A DNA stretch of 64,000 bases from Lucifuga dentata (GCA_014773175.1 VXCM01002610.1:17527-81526), one strand, 5' to 3'. Counted from the first letter of the stretch, positions 37,983 to 51,162 are shown. The notes: generated from the letters alone by a model not told the origin. Translations and numbers: made by a program.

Positions 37983-39186
37983 ATATTTGCAGTGTGAAAT
38001 TATTCCTACAGTTACTGATATTTATGTTCAATTGAAAATATTTCTTTAGCCATATTGCTGAGTATTGTGCAGTCTTGCATATTCATTCCAAGTGATAAAT
38101 GGAGAAAATGACATTCTTTTGGCAAGGGCTGATTTGTTGCCTACATTCCTAATCAGACGCACCACAAGGTGGCTACCAAATGAAGTGCTGGTCTAAACTG
38201 CAACACTACACTTTAGAGCAGCACTATAGGAGTCATTCCAGTTGAGTTTTCAGCTGAAAAGCTCTCTGTACGCAAACAGGTTCACTAACAATTGGTAACA
38301 GAAAAAAAAAAAACAACATGGTTGTCAGATGGGAAATCCACTATTTTGTTTTCTGAAAATTGCACTTTATGAGTTTTTGCAGAGTACTTATAAGGCAAGA
38401 TACCAGCTTATATTAATGAGAGCACACAACTAATCTGGCATATAGAGTTAATGACAAGACAAACTACTGGGTTTAGATTTGAATAGCCTTGTTTTCACTG
38501 TTCGGCTGAACAGACACATCAAGGGCTGTGGATCACAGTAAAGGGCTGACTCAATACATTCCTCTCATAATTACTTTTCCTCTAGCTCACGGTTAGTGGG
38601 CTTGATGAGCTGGGCTATAAATGCATAATTCTTGGAAGTGATTTAAATATTGTTGGCCCTAACATGCTCCAGTTATCTCCCATGTGGAAGAGGCATTTGT
38701 GTTTTCCCTTTGGGGACAGTTGATTATCTGTGAAGTCACGGCATCATTATTTTATATAGTGCAATTAAAATGTGTGTGTGTTTTTTTTTTTAAGTTTAAT
38801 GTTAAAGTACAAAAAACTTAGATGTGAGACCTGTAATATTCAGCAGTGTGGATATTAACAGTTAGAGAGAATGTGTCTTAACTTTTGAATTTCATGGACT
38901 TTATAATTTGGCAAAAATTATTTTGCGTCAAATTCTACACATGAACTTGGAACTTACCTTCAATACACAAAATGCCAAAGTCAGTTTACAATGTGTATGC
39001 TTTCCGCCTGGTTTCATTTCGTCTGCTCTAGGGTGAATACTGAGCAAAGCTCATGACGTGCAAAGAATGAGTCGCATTTCCCTCCGTCTACAACGGAATT
39101 TGTGCAATCAGTGATGTCATCAAAGTAGTGATTAGTCTTAATAAGAGAGCTCTACTGGTCATCTGGCATGCCACCACAGGGGAATC
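37983..39186. other. Intergenic region between szl and the prolactin gene
   Basis: This is an AT-rich spacer of about 1.2 kb with no coding signal. Close to the downstream gene are a CRE-like TGATGTCATCA at 39112-39122 and a weak TATA-like TTAATAAG near 39138-39145. They could be prl2 promoter elements, but neither is strong. Confidence 0.45.
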
Positions 39187-40453
39187 ATGAAAAAGGGTAA
39201 GATGAATAAGCTGATATTAAAAATTTTTGTTTTTAAGAAATAATGATATAATTTGTGATGACTAAAAGCTTTTTATTCCACAGTTTGGTTTGTTGTCTTC
39301 ACATTGGTGTGTGTGTGGACCATCCCATCAGGGTTGGCACTGCCCCGATTTGTATCCACGGGCAAGCTGAATGCCACGTTCTTTCCCTGGCAGAACTGTT
39401 CGACAGGGTCATACAACAATCTTCCAGAATGCATGGCATCTCGAGTGATCTGCATTCTGACTTTGTGAGTTATTTCCTTACTCCTCACATCCATCACTGT
39501 TGTTTAAATAGTTATTCATTCATCTGATTTCACATTTAATTTCACCACAGGAGCGACATTTCTTTCCTAGCAAGAACCAGATAGGAAAGCGGAAGTGCCA
39601 CACCTATTACATACTAACACCTGATGACAAAGAGAATGCACAAAGATTTGGAGTGAGCATTCGTGTTGTTAAAATGATGTATATAGTCATGGTTATGCAT
39701 GAAGGTCTTTACATTTTGTGTGTGTTGTCTGAAATTAAGTTGTGCTTTAGAACCGAGTGATTTAGTAGGCTAAGAGACTGCTGTACTTGCAGAGAGAAGA
39801 GCTGACAGAGGTGATCCTGAGGCTGCTGGGGGCCTGGGGTAACCCTTTGTCACAACTCTACCAAAGCATGTCTGAGGATCAGAACCAGGACTTCAACCAT
39901 TACAGCTCAAACAAGGCATTGGAGATGAGTGATATGATACAGGAGCTGAGGAATGGAGTAGCAAAAGTGGCTGAGAAGGTAAGATTCGCCTCAGTTCTGG
40001 CTGCTGAGTTTGTATGTTTTGTGTGTTCATGTCTATTATAATTTATTGTAATTTAAGGCAAAGCTATTCAAATCTTGTAGACACAAGTAATTGGGGTTAT
40101 TGATGTCATTGCAATTAAAATTTCTGAAGGAATTTTTCCAGTTTTTATGTTTATTAGAAGGCAGATGTTTTCTCTGTGTCTTTATGCCTTCCTTAAATTA
40201 GAAAATTAATTGTGTACCTGTAATGTGCTCCTGTTCACCTCAGATGAAGCTCCATGGAGTGATTGGTAACACTTTGGGTTACATCTCCCCTGAGGGTCTT
40301 GTCCCCTCCTCTGCTTTTTCCTCCTACAAAGGAAGGCAACTCAGCTCCATGGACCACCATGACCTGCTCTACTGCTTCCGCAGAGACTCCAACAAGGTCA
40401 AGAATTACCTGCGTATTCTCAAATGTACCACTCTTCCTGAACTGGAGTGTTAG
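39187..40453 (+). CDS. prl2: Prolactin-family hormone, most likely prolactin 2 (frameshifted in this assembly)
   Basis: Five exons: 39187-39196, 39284-39464, 39551-39652, 39793-39978 and 40244-40453. The ten-base first exon and the phases match the growth hormone/prolactin gene plan. The mature protein has PICIHGQAEC, ELFDRVIQQSS, KCHTYYILTPDDKENAQ, LRLLGAWGNPL and LYCFRRDSNKVKNYL before KC and a final EC. That makes six cysteines, including the N-terminal pair found in tetrapod prolactin and absent from classic teleost prolactin. The hormone would be secreted and act on a prolactin/GH-type receptor. The signal peptide (MKKVWFVVFTLVCVWTIPSG) and the mature chain are in different frames: one base appears missing at about 39331-39341. 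Exons total 689 bases, and 690 would give 229 residues. Alternatives are a real pseudogene or a somatolactin, but the N-terminal pair favours prolactin. Confidence 0.85.
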
Positions 40454-40578
40454 TAATGTAGTGCCAGTGTTTTGGCTGTAACTGTACTTAAATTTTTTGG
40501 TGCTTATCTCCAATATAACAGTGTTTATGTATGATCCATTACACTTACAGTATTGTGTGTGCCTCTCAAAATGGTTTT

Positions 40579-40584
40579 ATTAAA
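40579..40584 (+). terminator. Candidate poly(A) signal ATTAAA of prl2
   Basis: The common variant ATTAAA lies 126 bases after the stop codon. No AATAAA is nearer on the plus strand. Confidence 0.4.
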
Positions 40585-40810
40585 AGTGAGTAAACTATTT
40601 TCCTTCTCAGCATGGAGCATGTAAAAGTGAAAAAGAAAGAAATTTAAACCTTTATTAGAAAACCTGATGGATTGCCAAATCTCTACATGCATTGCATTTG
40701 TAGAAATGGTAGCAGTTAGTATAACAGTACTCTAGTAACTGTAAATGGTTTTGTTTTGGTCATTGTGGATGAGTCAGGATGAGTCGTGGAAATCAGGATG
40801 ATTGAGAAAC

Positions 40811-40816
40811 TTTATT
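40811..40816 (-). terminator. Candidate poly(A) signal AATAAA of dbx2
   Basis: TTTATT on the plus strand reads AATAAA on the minus strand, about 490 bases after the dbx2 stop codon. prl2 and dbx2 therefore converge with about 230 bases between their likely 3' ends. Confidence 0.45.
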
Positions 40817-41309
40817 TACAGTTGATGAGTGTATTGAATTTCAATTTAAAAAATATTTACAAAATTACTGAGTGACATTTGCCTGCAAAAGGGTTTGAAT
40901 TATGGGCATAGTAGTGTTAGTTTAAAGCTCACCAAATCGTGAAAAATGAGGGAAGACAGGAAATGAACTGATTCATTTATGCTTTAACTGATTGCAATGA
41001 CAAAGAGTGGTAATCTTTCCTTGAAAGACATCTCGGTGTAATAACCATGAAATTGCTTACTGAAGCCAGTGGATTGTAATAAGATGATTAATCCAGCAGT
41101 TGAACTTAATTAAATGTATAATGCAACAAACAATTAGATGTATTTCAAGTAAAATGAATGTTACCAATGTTAGTCTTTATAGATTATAGTGTATTTCATC
41201 CACTTCATTCTCAGTTTTACAATATTTTGTCAGATTAGGAAATTAGAGGAAACTGGATGTGAGGAAGTCACTAGTTCCTTAGATTACTTTCCAGTCTTTT
41301 TACAAACCC

Positions 41310-44300
41310 TCATGTGTCTCTGGCAGTCTTCTGTAGTGGGGATTTCGCTGATTTTCCATCAGTATGATTTGCTGACGGTGTGTCCTCCTGAGCGAGGCCC
41401 TGGGCCATGAGCTCATCCATTGGAGAGCGAGTGTTATAAATCTCCTTCTCCTTACAGTTCCTCCACTTCATTCGACGGTTCTGGAACCAGATCTTCACCT
41501 AGTGACAGGAGAATGTAGAGGTGTTAAATTTCAATCAGAGTAGTAGGGTTATAGTTGATAGAGTTTTGCTGTTATCTTATCACACGTCAAATTTTCTAAC
41601 CTTTGAGTAAGCAGCTGTGCTCTTCATAATTACACAGACATTTTTCTCTAAATAATTTTGTTTAGAATCAAAGATTAATTAGGCATGAATGCGTAATGTT
41701 GTCATTAATCCATCCCAGATTACCTGTGATTCCTTGAGACTAAGATCAGCTGCTAGTTTGTTCCTGTCTGTCTTGCTGATGTACTTCTGCCTCCGAAATG
41801 TTCTCTCCAGCTCCTTGCGTTGTTCCTCAGAGAATACAGCCCTCCTTAGGATCCCTCTGCGTGATTTAGGACTTATATCTGCAGACCACACTCGAATATT
41901 TGCTCCTCCTAAATAGTAAATAAAAAATATATATATTTTAAATTAGTGTCTTGACCCACACAGCCATGTTAAATGGTGCCGCTGAGTGTTGCATGAGTCA
42001 GGAAATGATGAAAGCAAGCATATCTTGTTACGGTGGAGAGGGTACAAGTAGGAAGCAGCTGGGAGTAGTGAAATGAGATCTAAAAGCTTAATTGCTGGCT
42101 AAGTCATTGCAAATTAGTGTCATTTTTCTCATGGGTACATTTGCGATTTAAAGAATTTTCAATCAGAAGCACAAAATCTGCTTGTGTGCACAATCGAAAT
42201 GCACACTTTACCAACCATATCAAATTTCCTACATTTTAATTCCAAAATGATGCCTGTTTTTGTCACTCTCACTTTATCACTCACTTCTCACTTCGTTTTC
42301 TTGCGCTATCCAATTTAACCAAGTGGGGGTGACAAAAGAGAGAATAGAAAACTATTTCAACTGAGGAAAAAGGGATTTGATGAACTCTGAGGAGCAATCC
42401 CACGCTGACTCACTCACAGGTGCATGCACAACAAAAGTCAAGTCGAACAATTTATCCAGTCCATTCAACTTTGCCTTTTTAATCTGTACGACAAATCTGC
42501 ACATAGACCACCTCCAGAGAGCACATAACAGGTTTGGACATGCTTCTCACTCCTCTATTGGGACTCAATGGCTTCCACTTAAATAGCTGATTACCAGGTC
42601 ATTCTTGGGCAACGTGTGTGTCTCCTAGTGGGCCAACTATAGAACCCTGTGGAACGCCAACAATAGATCTGTTCAATGGAAATGCCATTACTCGATGGCT
42701 CAGTGGCCCAACACTAAATCTTTTCACTTGCAGGTATGAAGCCAGTTTGTATGTGAAGATGAGCTTGATTAAGTCTATAAAAGTCACTTTCATTGAATGC
42801 TTTATGTCCTAGTCAAGAGGTCTCCTATGGGCAGGAATGAGAGTTGAAGGACAGGAGAAAAGAGGGGGGTCAGTGAGCTAAGCTCTTTAGCCACACAATG
42901 GCTGGGGGTTGTTCCTGGTCCAGCCCTCTTCTGCAGAGAAATGGGTGGGTTTTTTGTGCTCAGCAGAGTTCATTGCTGCAGTGAAAAATTGCAGTGAGGT
43001 CGCGTGTGGATGGTGGAGTGAAAGTGCCAATTGGTCACAGCCAGACGTGGCATTGTTGTGTTGCTGGGCACTGTGGGAAAGTGTCAGCCCACTAAGAAGA
43101 CTCTAGGGACCAAGGGCGAGGGCTTTCTGTTTCATGCTATTTTCTATTGTTGTTGACTGGCATCATAGGAATCACTGTAGGAGAATGACAAGATAAAACA
43201 TCTGATCTGTCCCAATTAGTACTACCACATTGGCTAACTACTGCAAAAACTCTAAACAAATCTTGAATCATATGCACTGAACCATTTCAAGTAATTTAAT
43301 ACAACATTAAGTATTTCAAGTACAGTTATAAATGTATTGAATATTTTCATATTTAATCCAGCCTGGAAACTAAACTCGAAACTGTGGGAATTCACAGTGA
43401 AACTTATTAATGTGCTGTGGGAGTGCTGAGCTTTGAAACAATCTGCCTTGGTCAGCACTAAAAATCCACACCTGGTAATTATAATCTTAATATGACAGAA
43501 GACAAGATGTTTATTAGCTCTGCATATTTGTGCCAGTGAAAGTGTGTATTTGCAAGTACAAAATAGGGGGCCCCTGGGGCTCTTAAAGCCCCGCAGCCCA
43601 CTCCTCTTCTCCATCCTAAACAGCCGTGAATGGTTATGAATAGAGCTGTGCAGAGTTGAGCGGAGAATTAGCTCCTTGGCATTGCATCGGTAATTAGCTG
43701 TGGAGAGGATGGGAGACCCTGCTGCTAATGCTTAGAGAGTAGCTGAGGCATTGCTGATGAGGCATAAAACACTCACTGGAAAAGACAGGGGGGGCGCCGG
43801 ACCCACCGCAGCATGCCAGCAGATATTGCGGGCTCCGCAGGAAAACACTGCTCAACACACCTGGAGAGAGAGAGAGTGAGAGAGATTCAGATAAGGTCAA
43901 GATAATATGTCAAGCCAGGTGTGGTTAAATACGATCCACTGGGAACTATATGCAATATATACTGTACCTATATACAATATATGCGGTACCTGAATCCCCA
44001 CCAACTTTTGTTGGCATTGGCAGTTTTAAGTTCTTTTTTTTTTCCTTGTTTTGTTTTAACATTTTAAAACAGTATTAAGCTTTAAGTAATGAGTATATTA
44101 ATGATGCATGTACATGGTACCTCAATTATTTTAGCCTCAGTTATTTTTATTTGATAGTTTGACAGATCAAATTTAACTAACTGCTTATCAAAGGTATAAT
44201 TTAGTAGTTCACTAAAAATAAACGAAACAATTAAGATAAAATAAAACTTGGTTTAATAACTGAGACATAATAACAAACGTATGATTATTAAATTGTAATT

Positions 44301-45171
44301 TAATGTATCTAAAGAATTCTATAGCATTTTAGTGTGGCAAAGTTTTGAAAATTCCTTAAATATTGCAGATGTTATTACTTGCTGCAAGGTATTTTTCTGT
44401 TGGTGTATTAAAATATTGCTGAAAAACATGTTTTATTGGGACAGATAAATTATCCAGTCATTTAAAGCTTTGTAAATGCACAAACATTACCTCAGTGTTT
44501 TCATTTTAATGCAATTCATATTTTATGTATGTGCTGTAAAATATGCCCCCCCAAAAAATCTAAGCTTAAAACAGAACTTTATTAGTCATTTTGGATAAAT
44601 GTTAAATACAGGTTTTATTAAACAATGATCATTATTGTCAGTGTATCAGTTACTTAACCGCTCTTAACTGAGTGACACTACAAATCATTTTCAACTTAAA
44701 AATGGAAACTATTTAAATTCACAAGTTATACAGATTTTATCCTTAACATGTTTTAACATAAAAGATTAGTTAACAAAATTGACATGGCCAGTGTTTCTAT
44801 AACTATCTTTGTGGAACCTTAAGGGTTATGACTGGACACATCTAAAACCCTTGATGTGATCTGCATCATGGATTTTAAAAATAAAAAATAAGTTTACCTG
44901 AGTGTGGCAAAAGGGGTCCCCCTAAGTCTTTGACCTGGTGGGGACCCTGGGCCTGGCTCTGGTAGGCTCCATGCTGAGGGCCCCAGGTTTTCCTTGGATG
45001 TTCACATATTGCTTGCCTCAGAAGTTCACCTTCCACCTCTTCAGCATGGGAAGAAGTTGTCTGTGACTGCAGAAGATTGTCAATAAGAAAACTCTTTCCC
45101 GAACTCCCAAAACCTGGCAAAGCAGGAGACCCAGCCATATTCCTCCTCATGCAGCTCTGAACGGAGACCAT
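41310..45171 (-). CDS. dbx2: Developing brain homeobox 2 (DBX2) transcription factor
   Basis: Minus-strand exons: 45171-44898, 43860-43777, 41908-41724 and 41498-41310. They join in phase to give 243 residues. The N-terminal LPGFGSSGKSFLIDNLL matches the DBX2 Engrailed-homology-like motif (human PGFGNLGKSFLIENLL). Exon 2 carries LLACCGGSG, as in DBX2. The homeodomain spans about residues 137-196 (RRGILRRAVFSEEQRK, QKYISKTDR, and recognition helix KIWFQNRRMKWRN). DBX2 is a nuclear repressor-type factor of the intermediate neural tube. The ATG at 45171 has a strong Kozak context, and no ATG precedes it in frame. Exon 2 ends at a perfect GTGAGT donor. The protein is shorter than human DBX2, mostly in the middle and the C-terminus. 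dbx2 beside nell2 is conserved with human chromosome 12. Confidence 0.93.
42480..42800. repeat. Possible degraded LINE reverse-transcriptase remnants in dbx2 intron 2
   Basis: On the minus strand near 42620-42660 a frame reads GVPQGSIVGPL, like the conserved non-LTR reverse-transcriptase motif. On the plus strand near 42510-42585 a frame reads LQRAHNRFG...QWLPLK, like the end of the same domain. The opposite orientations and stop codons mean rearranged fragments at best, or coincidence. Confidence 0.3.
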
Positions 45172-48100
45172 CCTCTTCACACAGTGACCCAAACACTTCA
45201 GTCCCCTCTTCAGCAGTCACAGCTCAGTGACACTAAATTCTCCTTTAATTCCTTCTTGACTGACCAGGCCAACTTCATTAAACTCTGAAGAAAACAAAAG
45301 TTTTCTGCTCTTCCTCTTTCAGGCCTGCACTTTGCTACAGGGCTGTGTCGTGATTGGCTGAGAGGCTCTAATGTGCTTCTCAATTCAGATTAGGCCGGGG
45401 GTCCTTTCTGGAGTGGCAGAAGGTGGGTCTGGCTCATTCATTATGTCAAATAGCCTATTAAATGATAGACACCAGAGACAATGAACTGCTGGCCAAAGTT
45501 TAACATGCACCAAACACTCTTCTCCGGTAGTAAATAGTTTTCTCTTTTCTCCAGCCTCCCAGCCCCATTGTGCCTCACAAGAAGCCCGCAGCTATCAGAT
45601 TCTCGGCAGCTAATTTGCAATGTAATTATTTGTTTCATCTATGGAACTTTAAGGGTTGAGGGTTGTTCTGGTTGCAGAACAGTTAAAAAATGAGTCAACT
45701 CAGTCTTAATAAAATAAGTGATCTAATTAAGTGTAGACATGCAGGAAACGTTTTCACAAAAATGCAAGAAACTGATGATCTTTTTTCATAAAAATGATGC
45801 ACCACATTGCCAAAACATGATATGTAATGACCTTGCTGTCATTCAGCAATCATTCAAATATACTGTTTTTTTTTTTTTTAAATAAATGCTTCTTTTGATG
45901 CAGGTGCATGTCACACACTGACAGTTTTCACAAGTGTCTTGGTGAGTGAATGCTGTAGTGTTTTTTTTTCTTTTTTTCTTTTTTTGTCTCTTGCATGACA
46001 GGATTACTGTAGATTAAAGTCACTCGATTAGGGACAAGGATTAAATACATGATGAGGGAGAAGGTAAATTGCACACTGAAAACTCCCATTTTAAATAATT
46101 TACTGTCACCACAAACAACTGACATTGCTCTTTATCAGATGAACAGTTAAAATTATTTGTAACACTTTATTTTCCTGATTGTAACTGTAAAATAAAATTC
46201 ACACATACACACACAATACACACGTACATAAAACAACAATGAAAGGTTTGCGTAACCTTTCACACTATGTTCTTGCTAATGATCCCCAACATCATAGTAA
46301 AAAGACCAACAAGAGGGGCAACAGACCCAGTGTTTAAACACAGTAAACAGGCATATCAGCACTGGGGTAGTGGCAATGAGGGGGGCAGGGAGCTCTGGTC
46401 TGGGGTGTAGATACCTCATGCTGAGCATGGAAATTGGCCCAGACAGCTCAGCCTATTGTGTGATGGCCAGGGAGCCAAAGGTTGCTTGTAATCAAATTTG
46501 TGGTTTTATTCCTCAGACTGGTGGAGAAGGCATAGCGCTCTGTCACATGATGAGTGTTGGCACGTCTGTCTGCACGTCTACCTTTGTGTAGTAAATTTGT
46601 ATTAACATGCTCCACATAGATCAGTGGCTTTATTAGTGCCACAAGGTTTTTTGTTTGGTGGAAGCAGAATCATTTGTTTAAATGACACAATGACAGAAAG
46701 CAAGAGAAAACCCCAGACGGATTTCTAGTGCTGTTATTATCTGGATTTGTCAAAATAAGATCCTGATTTTCAAGCATTTTAGAGTAAATAATGGAGGTAG
46801 ATTTTATGCAGTAGGAATGACAATTTAGTTAACTCAAAGTCATTTCCTTTTCCTTTGCTTTAGCCTTTGAGAAACAAGTGAAAATATGTATCTGAAAGTT
46901 CAAAAACTGATGAACACTTCAAAACTAACGACATTCATTATTGTCTCTTAGCAACATATAAATCTCTGTATTCACTGACATTTGGAGTAAAACTCCTTTC
47001 ACGAGACTGGAAAGGCATCACTATGAGCGTATCATCATTAAGATTCACCACTTTGTAATTAGCCAGATTCCAACGGAGCTCTCCAGGAAAGGAAAGTATA
47101 ATTAGGCTATTCTCAAACAGGAGGTCTTGGAAACACCCTGAAGCAAGTTCATGTGAATTTATTTGATGTCCATTTCTTCTTAGAAATGGAGTAAAAAAAA
47201 AAAGAAAAAAGAAAGAAAGAAAAAAGAAGTCTCCTCATTCAGAAACTTCACAATGGTCCTGTTGAAAACTAGCACTCTGCAGACCAGCTGAGATCCCTTT
47301 TCCCTCTTTTTTAACCCCACTAAAGCTCTTAAAAAAAGATACCGGCCCATTACACACAATTGATATTCCACCACTCGAACTTAATATCCTGAATGGAGGG
47401 CCAGACTCTATGAATCAGGAAGACAATGCGCTTAGCTTAGCAGCAAACTGGCACTTTGTATGTGGTGTCGGTGCCCCAGTAAAGGAAGTTTCTAATGTGA
47501 GGCTCACAATTGTGTGTCTGTAGAGTTCTAATGAGCTTCTGTATGCTGAGTGAATGGCTGCAGCCTATTCACCATGAGGGCACAATGAGCCTACTCACTT
47601 CACACATTAACAATAGAATCTAGGGGGAGTGGGAGTGGCCACATGGAGAAACTGCACTGCATGGACAGTATGGAAAAGTAAAAGATCAATACATAACCAT
47701 AGTTTGATTTTTTTTTTTTTTTTAAATCTCAGATTATGGCCTTTGGCAATAGCATCATGGAGTAATTAATTCAAAATTAATTCAACCCCAACCTGCAGGC
47801 ACTTTTACTTAAAACCTGCAAATAATTTGCAGTTTTAGTTAATTTCGCAAGAGTAACAGTCTGAAAAAGAAAGTAGATTGACCCCTAACATGAAAGTTGT
47901 GAAGCTAAACAAGTGAGTCATTTTTTTTTCTGCATTTTTACCAAAAACAGTTGTCTCCCTCAGTGTCTGAGAAACACAGTAGTAAGCAATTTGCAGTCAT
48001 CTAATGGATGTCATGAGTCATATAATCTATATAGTTTTATAGTGTTTCAAAGACTTTTTCAGAAGCAGATACTGTACATTCTGATACACACACTGTTACC

Positions 48101-48524
48101 TTATGATTTTCAAGAAAATAATACCACAACACATACTCACCAAGTCTACACACCATTACACCTTTAATGAAAAGTACAAAATCTATTTCCTCCCCAAAAG
48201 AACTGGAAAACTGGCCTTATCCAATATTAATTGATTTGTATTCATATATTATTGACTTTTTATTTTAATTGTCCTACCCTCTATCCTGTCTATGCATTAA
48301 TGCTGTGTCAATCATATATGAGATTATTAAATATTTGGCCCTGAGATGAATGGGTGGAGGGTGACACTGTCTGTTGTACCTCAGTACTGCTCCACCCTGT
48401 AATTCCCTCCACTCCTCCCTGTAATTCCCTACTCTTCACACAAGATGGCACTGAGATTATGAAATCTATTTGAATTTCATTCATCAGGTTAATCTGTCTT
48501 TTATATCTTAATGTTTTGGGACAA

Positions 48525-48575
48525 TCATTATTATTATTATTATTATTATTATCATTATTAATTAATTAATTTATT
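48525..48575. repeat. (ATT)n / (AATT)n simple repeat
   Basis: ATT trinucleotides repeat about nine times and are followed by AATT and TTTA tetranucleotide units. Confidence 0.9.
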
Positions 48576-49235
48576 TATTTTAACTATTTAATCATATGAT
48601 TATGTATTGTATTATCTTACATATTTCTAGTGTATTTATTGCATCCATTATCAGGGAACTATGGCTGAAACTTTTTTCTGTTGCTTGCATTGTCAGTTTC
48701 GCTGATCAAAATAGAGGCATCAATATCCAAAAACAACAACTAAATTCCAGATTAAGGATAGCTGTGTAATGATATCACCCATGTTTAACATTAAATCACA
48801 GTTATCCTCTGTTGTCGGCTTCACTTTGGTTACATGTTCTTTCTGTTTGAATAAAACATAAAACGTGTGAGTGAATATTACACACGATTATTGAGCAGGT
48901 ACTTGTAATGAATGATTGGAGCTGAGCATTTTAATATGACTTATGAATGTCAGTTTTGAAAGACAGGTAAGGTCAATATTTAATTAAATTATGCAACAAA
49001 AAAATCCCAGGGGAGCCCGCAGGGAACGAGAAGGCCTGTTTCACTGCAGTTCATTCAGAATCCGGCACAGCACAAGTGATCCCGCTTTGTCTATGACATT
49101 ATTTTCTATAAGGTACAATTATGGCCAAAGCGAATGAGCCCCCAAGAGCACTATAACGCATCACCCATCTGGTTCTTTTATAGATGAACAAAAGGAGCTA
49201 GATTTCCACTGTTCCACTGTCCTTGGCCTGAGAGG

Positions 49236-49236
<1 letters not shown>

Positions 49237-49269
<33 letters not shown>
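49237..49269. repeat. (GT)n microsatellite
   Basis: A pure TG run of 33 bases between dbx2 and nell2. Confidence 0.95.
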
Positions 49270-49270
<1 letters not shown>

Positions 49271-50446
49271 TACCAGAAGAAATGGAAGTGTGTATTTCCT
49301 CTGTGTGCATTTATTACCTTTCATTCTTGGTTGGGCACATGCTTTAATGAGTTTTATTTTCCTGATGGCACTTTAGGAAATGACAACTTGTGGGCAATAC
49401 AAAGTAATTACATTTTCTCTGTCTGGACCCAGAAGAAATCTAGTAGTATTAATAATGAATACAGGGTTGGAGGCCGTCTTACACGGCAGATGTGGTACTC
49501 GACGGGAGAAGCCTGTTGTAGTGCGTTTAGCAGCCAAGTAGCTGACAGATAGGGGTGGATTTATCGAAACATCCACTTTGCATGATCCATAATTAGCAAA
49601 ATAAAACATGTTATTGGCATTAATGAAGCAGCATCAAAGTAGAGGCAAATGACAAACATATCAATGTCAATCAGGGTTCATACTGTAGGAGGGGGTAGAG
49701 CAGCACAGCTGATTGGGAGCTGTCCGCAGAGTATCTGCTGGCTCTTTGATAGCAGCCACTTGTCAGCCTAGTTTGACAGACCAGCAGAGCCAACAGAAGA
49801 CTTTCACTGATCCAGGGAATGGCTGGGGTTTGCAGTAGAGAATGCTTCTGACCTTTGATGAAAACATTCATGTCTATTTGGCAGAGAAATAATGATAATT
49901 CTTGGAAAAAATCCTGCTTTTTGAAAAAGTTTGTCTTCACTGACATGAATACCAACAAAAGGTATATTTCAAAATGATAACTGGTCCTATGGATGAAGAC
50001 AATGCGAGAGCAGTAAACAAATATGCCAAGTACAAAGCATCTGTATTCTATAAAAATAAAATTAACAAGGATGACTCAGACAGCCAGCCATGCAATCCAA
50101 TCAATTCATTTTCATACCACTGCCACAAATCCCAACTTCAACTTTACAGGATGACTTAGCTAATAGAAGAAAAAAGGAAACTCTGGAGGCTGTGACATTG
50201 TTTTTGCAGGGAGGTCACAGCTCTGATGATGCAACATTTTCACTATTTGTGGGACTAAACCTAATGCTCTGAGACAAGTGGCAATTTATCAATCACCCTT
50301 TATTAAACTGTCACCAAGAATCCATATTATTATGTGTAGGTGACAGGCCAAACAGTTATAGAGCTTATAGTGACTTTATTTTTTACTTCAAAACTTAATT
50401 TCCTATGTGATTCCAAATGTATTTATACAGTATGCCTCTAAAATGG

Positions 50447-50478
50447 CTTACAGTAATTGGTTAATCAATTACTGTAAG
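50447..50478. repeat. Perfect inverted repeat, 13 bp arms
   Basis: CTTACAGTAATTG (50447-50459) pairs exactly with 50466-50478 around a six-base loop. Confidence 0.8.
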
Positions 50479-51030
50479 TGTGACTTTGCTAAAAGTGATA
50501 CTTTGCACTATTATGTACAGCTGGTACAGGCTTATGATGCATTGTCTATGTTCCAACCAAAGAAAAGTCACTAAAATTACATTTGTTATGCATCTGGATT
50601 ATAGTCTGAATGAACAGTAGTGAGTTTACAGTGACCATATACAGTACATGTTTGTTTAAGTTTCTATAACATTATAATCTTATTCTTGGACAATATTTAT
50701 ATTAGGATGGGGTAAAATTGTAGGCTATAAATCAGATAAATAGTATCAAACGGGGAGAATTTTTAAAGCACGTTTATTTATTTATTTATGGCCTTGATTT
50801 TTAGGATTTTATTATGATTGAGGGTGAACTATTTGCCACTTAATTCAACCTGTAGTCTATGGCCTCACTTAATATCTAGAATTTCTGTTCTATTATTTTT
50901 TCTCATTATAGAAAGCGCTGCAGACCCATGCTTGCTGGTGGTCTTCAACAGGCGTGGCTACAAGGGTCTTTCCCAGTTAATGCCGCAAGGGGGCCTCCCA
51001 GGTCATCGCTTCCTCTTTCTCTGGCAGCAC

Positions 51031-51068
<38 letters not shown>

Positions 51069-51080
51069 NTCTCTCTCTCC
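51031..51080. repeat. (CT)n microsatellite with assembly gap
   Basis: CT dinucleotides are interrupted by N at 51069, upstream of nell2; the length is unresolved. Confidence 0.9.
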
Positions 51081-51162
51081 CCTTCTTCCTTCTACTCCTC
51101 CTTCAGTGGACGCAGCTCTCATTCAGCTGCTGAGGGGCGTTTGTTGAGCTGGTGGAACAGCA

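Noticed and set aside
39187..40453. Somatolactin or growth hormone
   Set aside because: The N-terminal cysteine pair, CHT...TPDDKE and the C-terminal LYCFRRDSNKVKNYL pattern fit prolactin better.
41310..45171. DBX1 instead of DBX2
   Set aside because: RRGILRRAVFSEEQRK, SKTDR and the PGFG..GKSFLI motif are DBX2-like, and nell2 is the neighbour.
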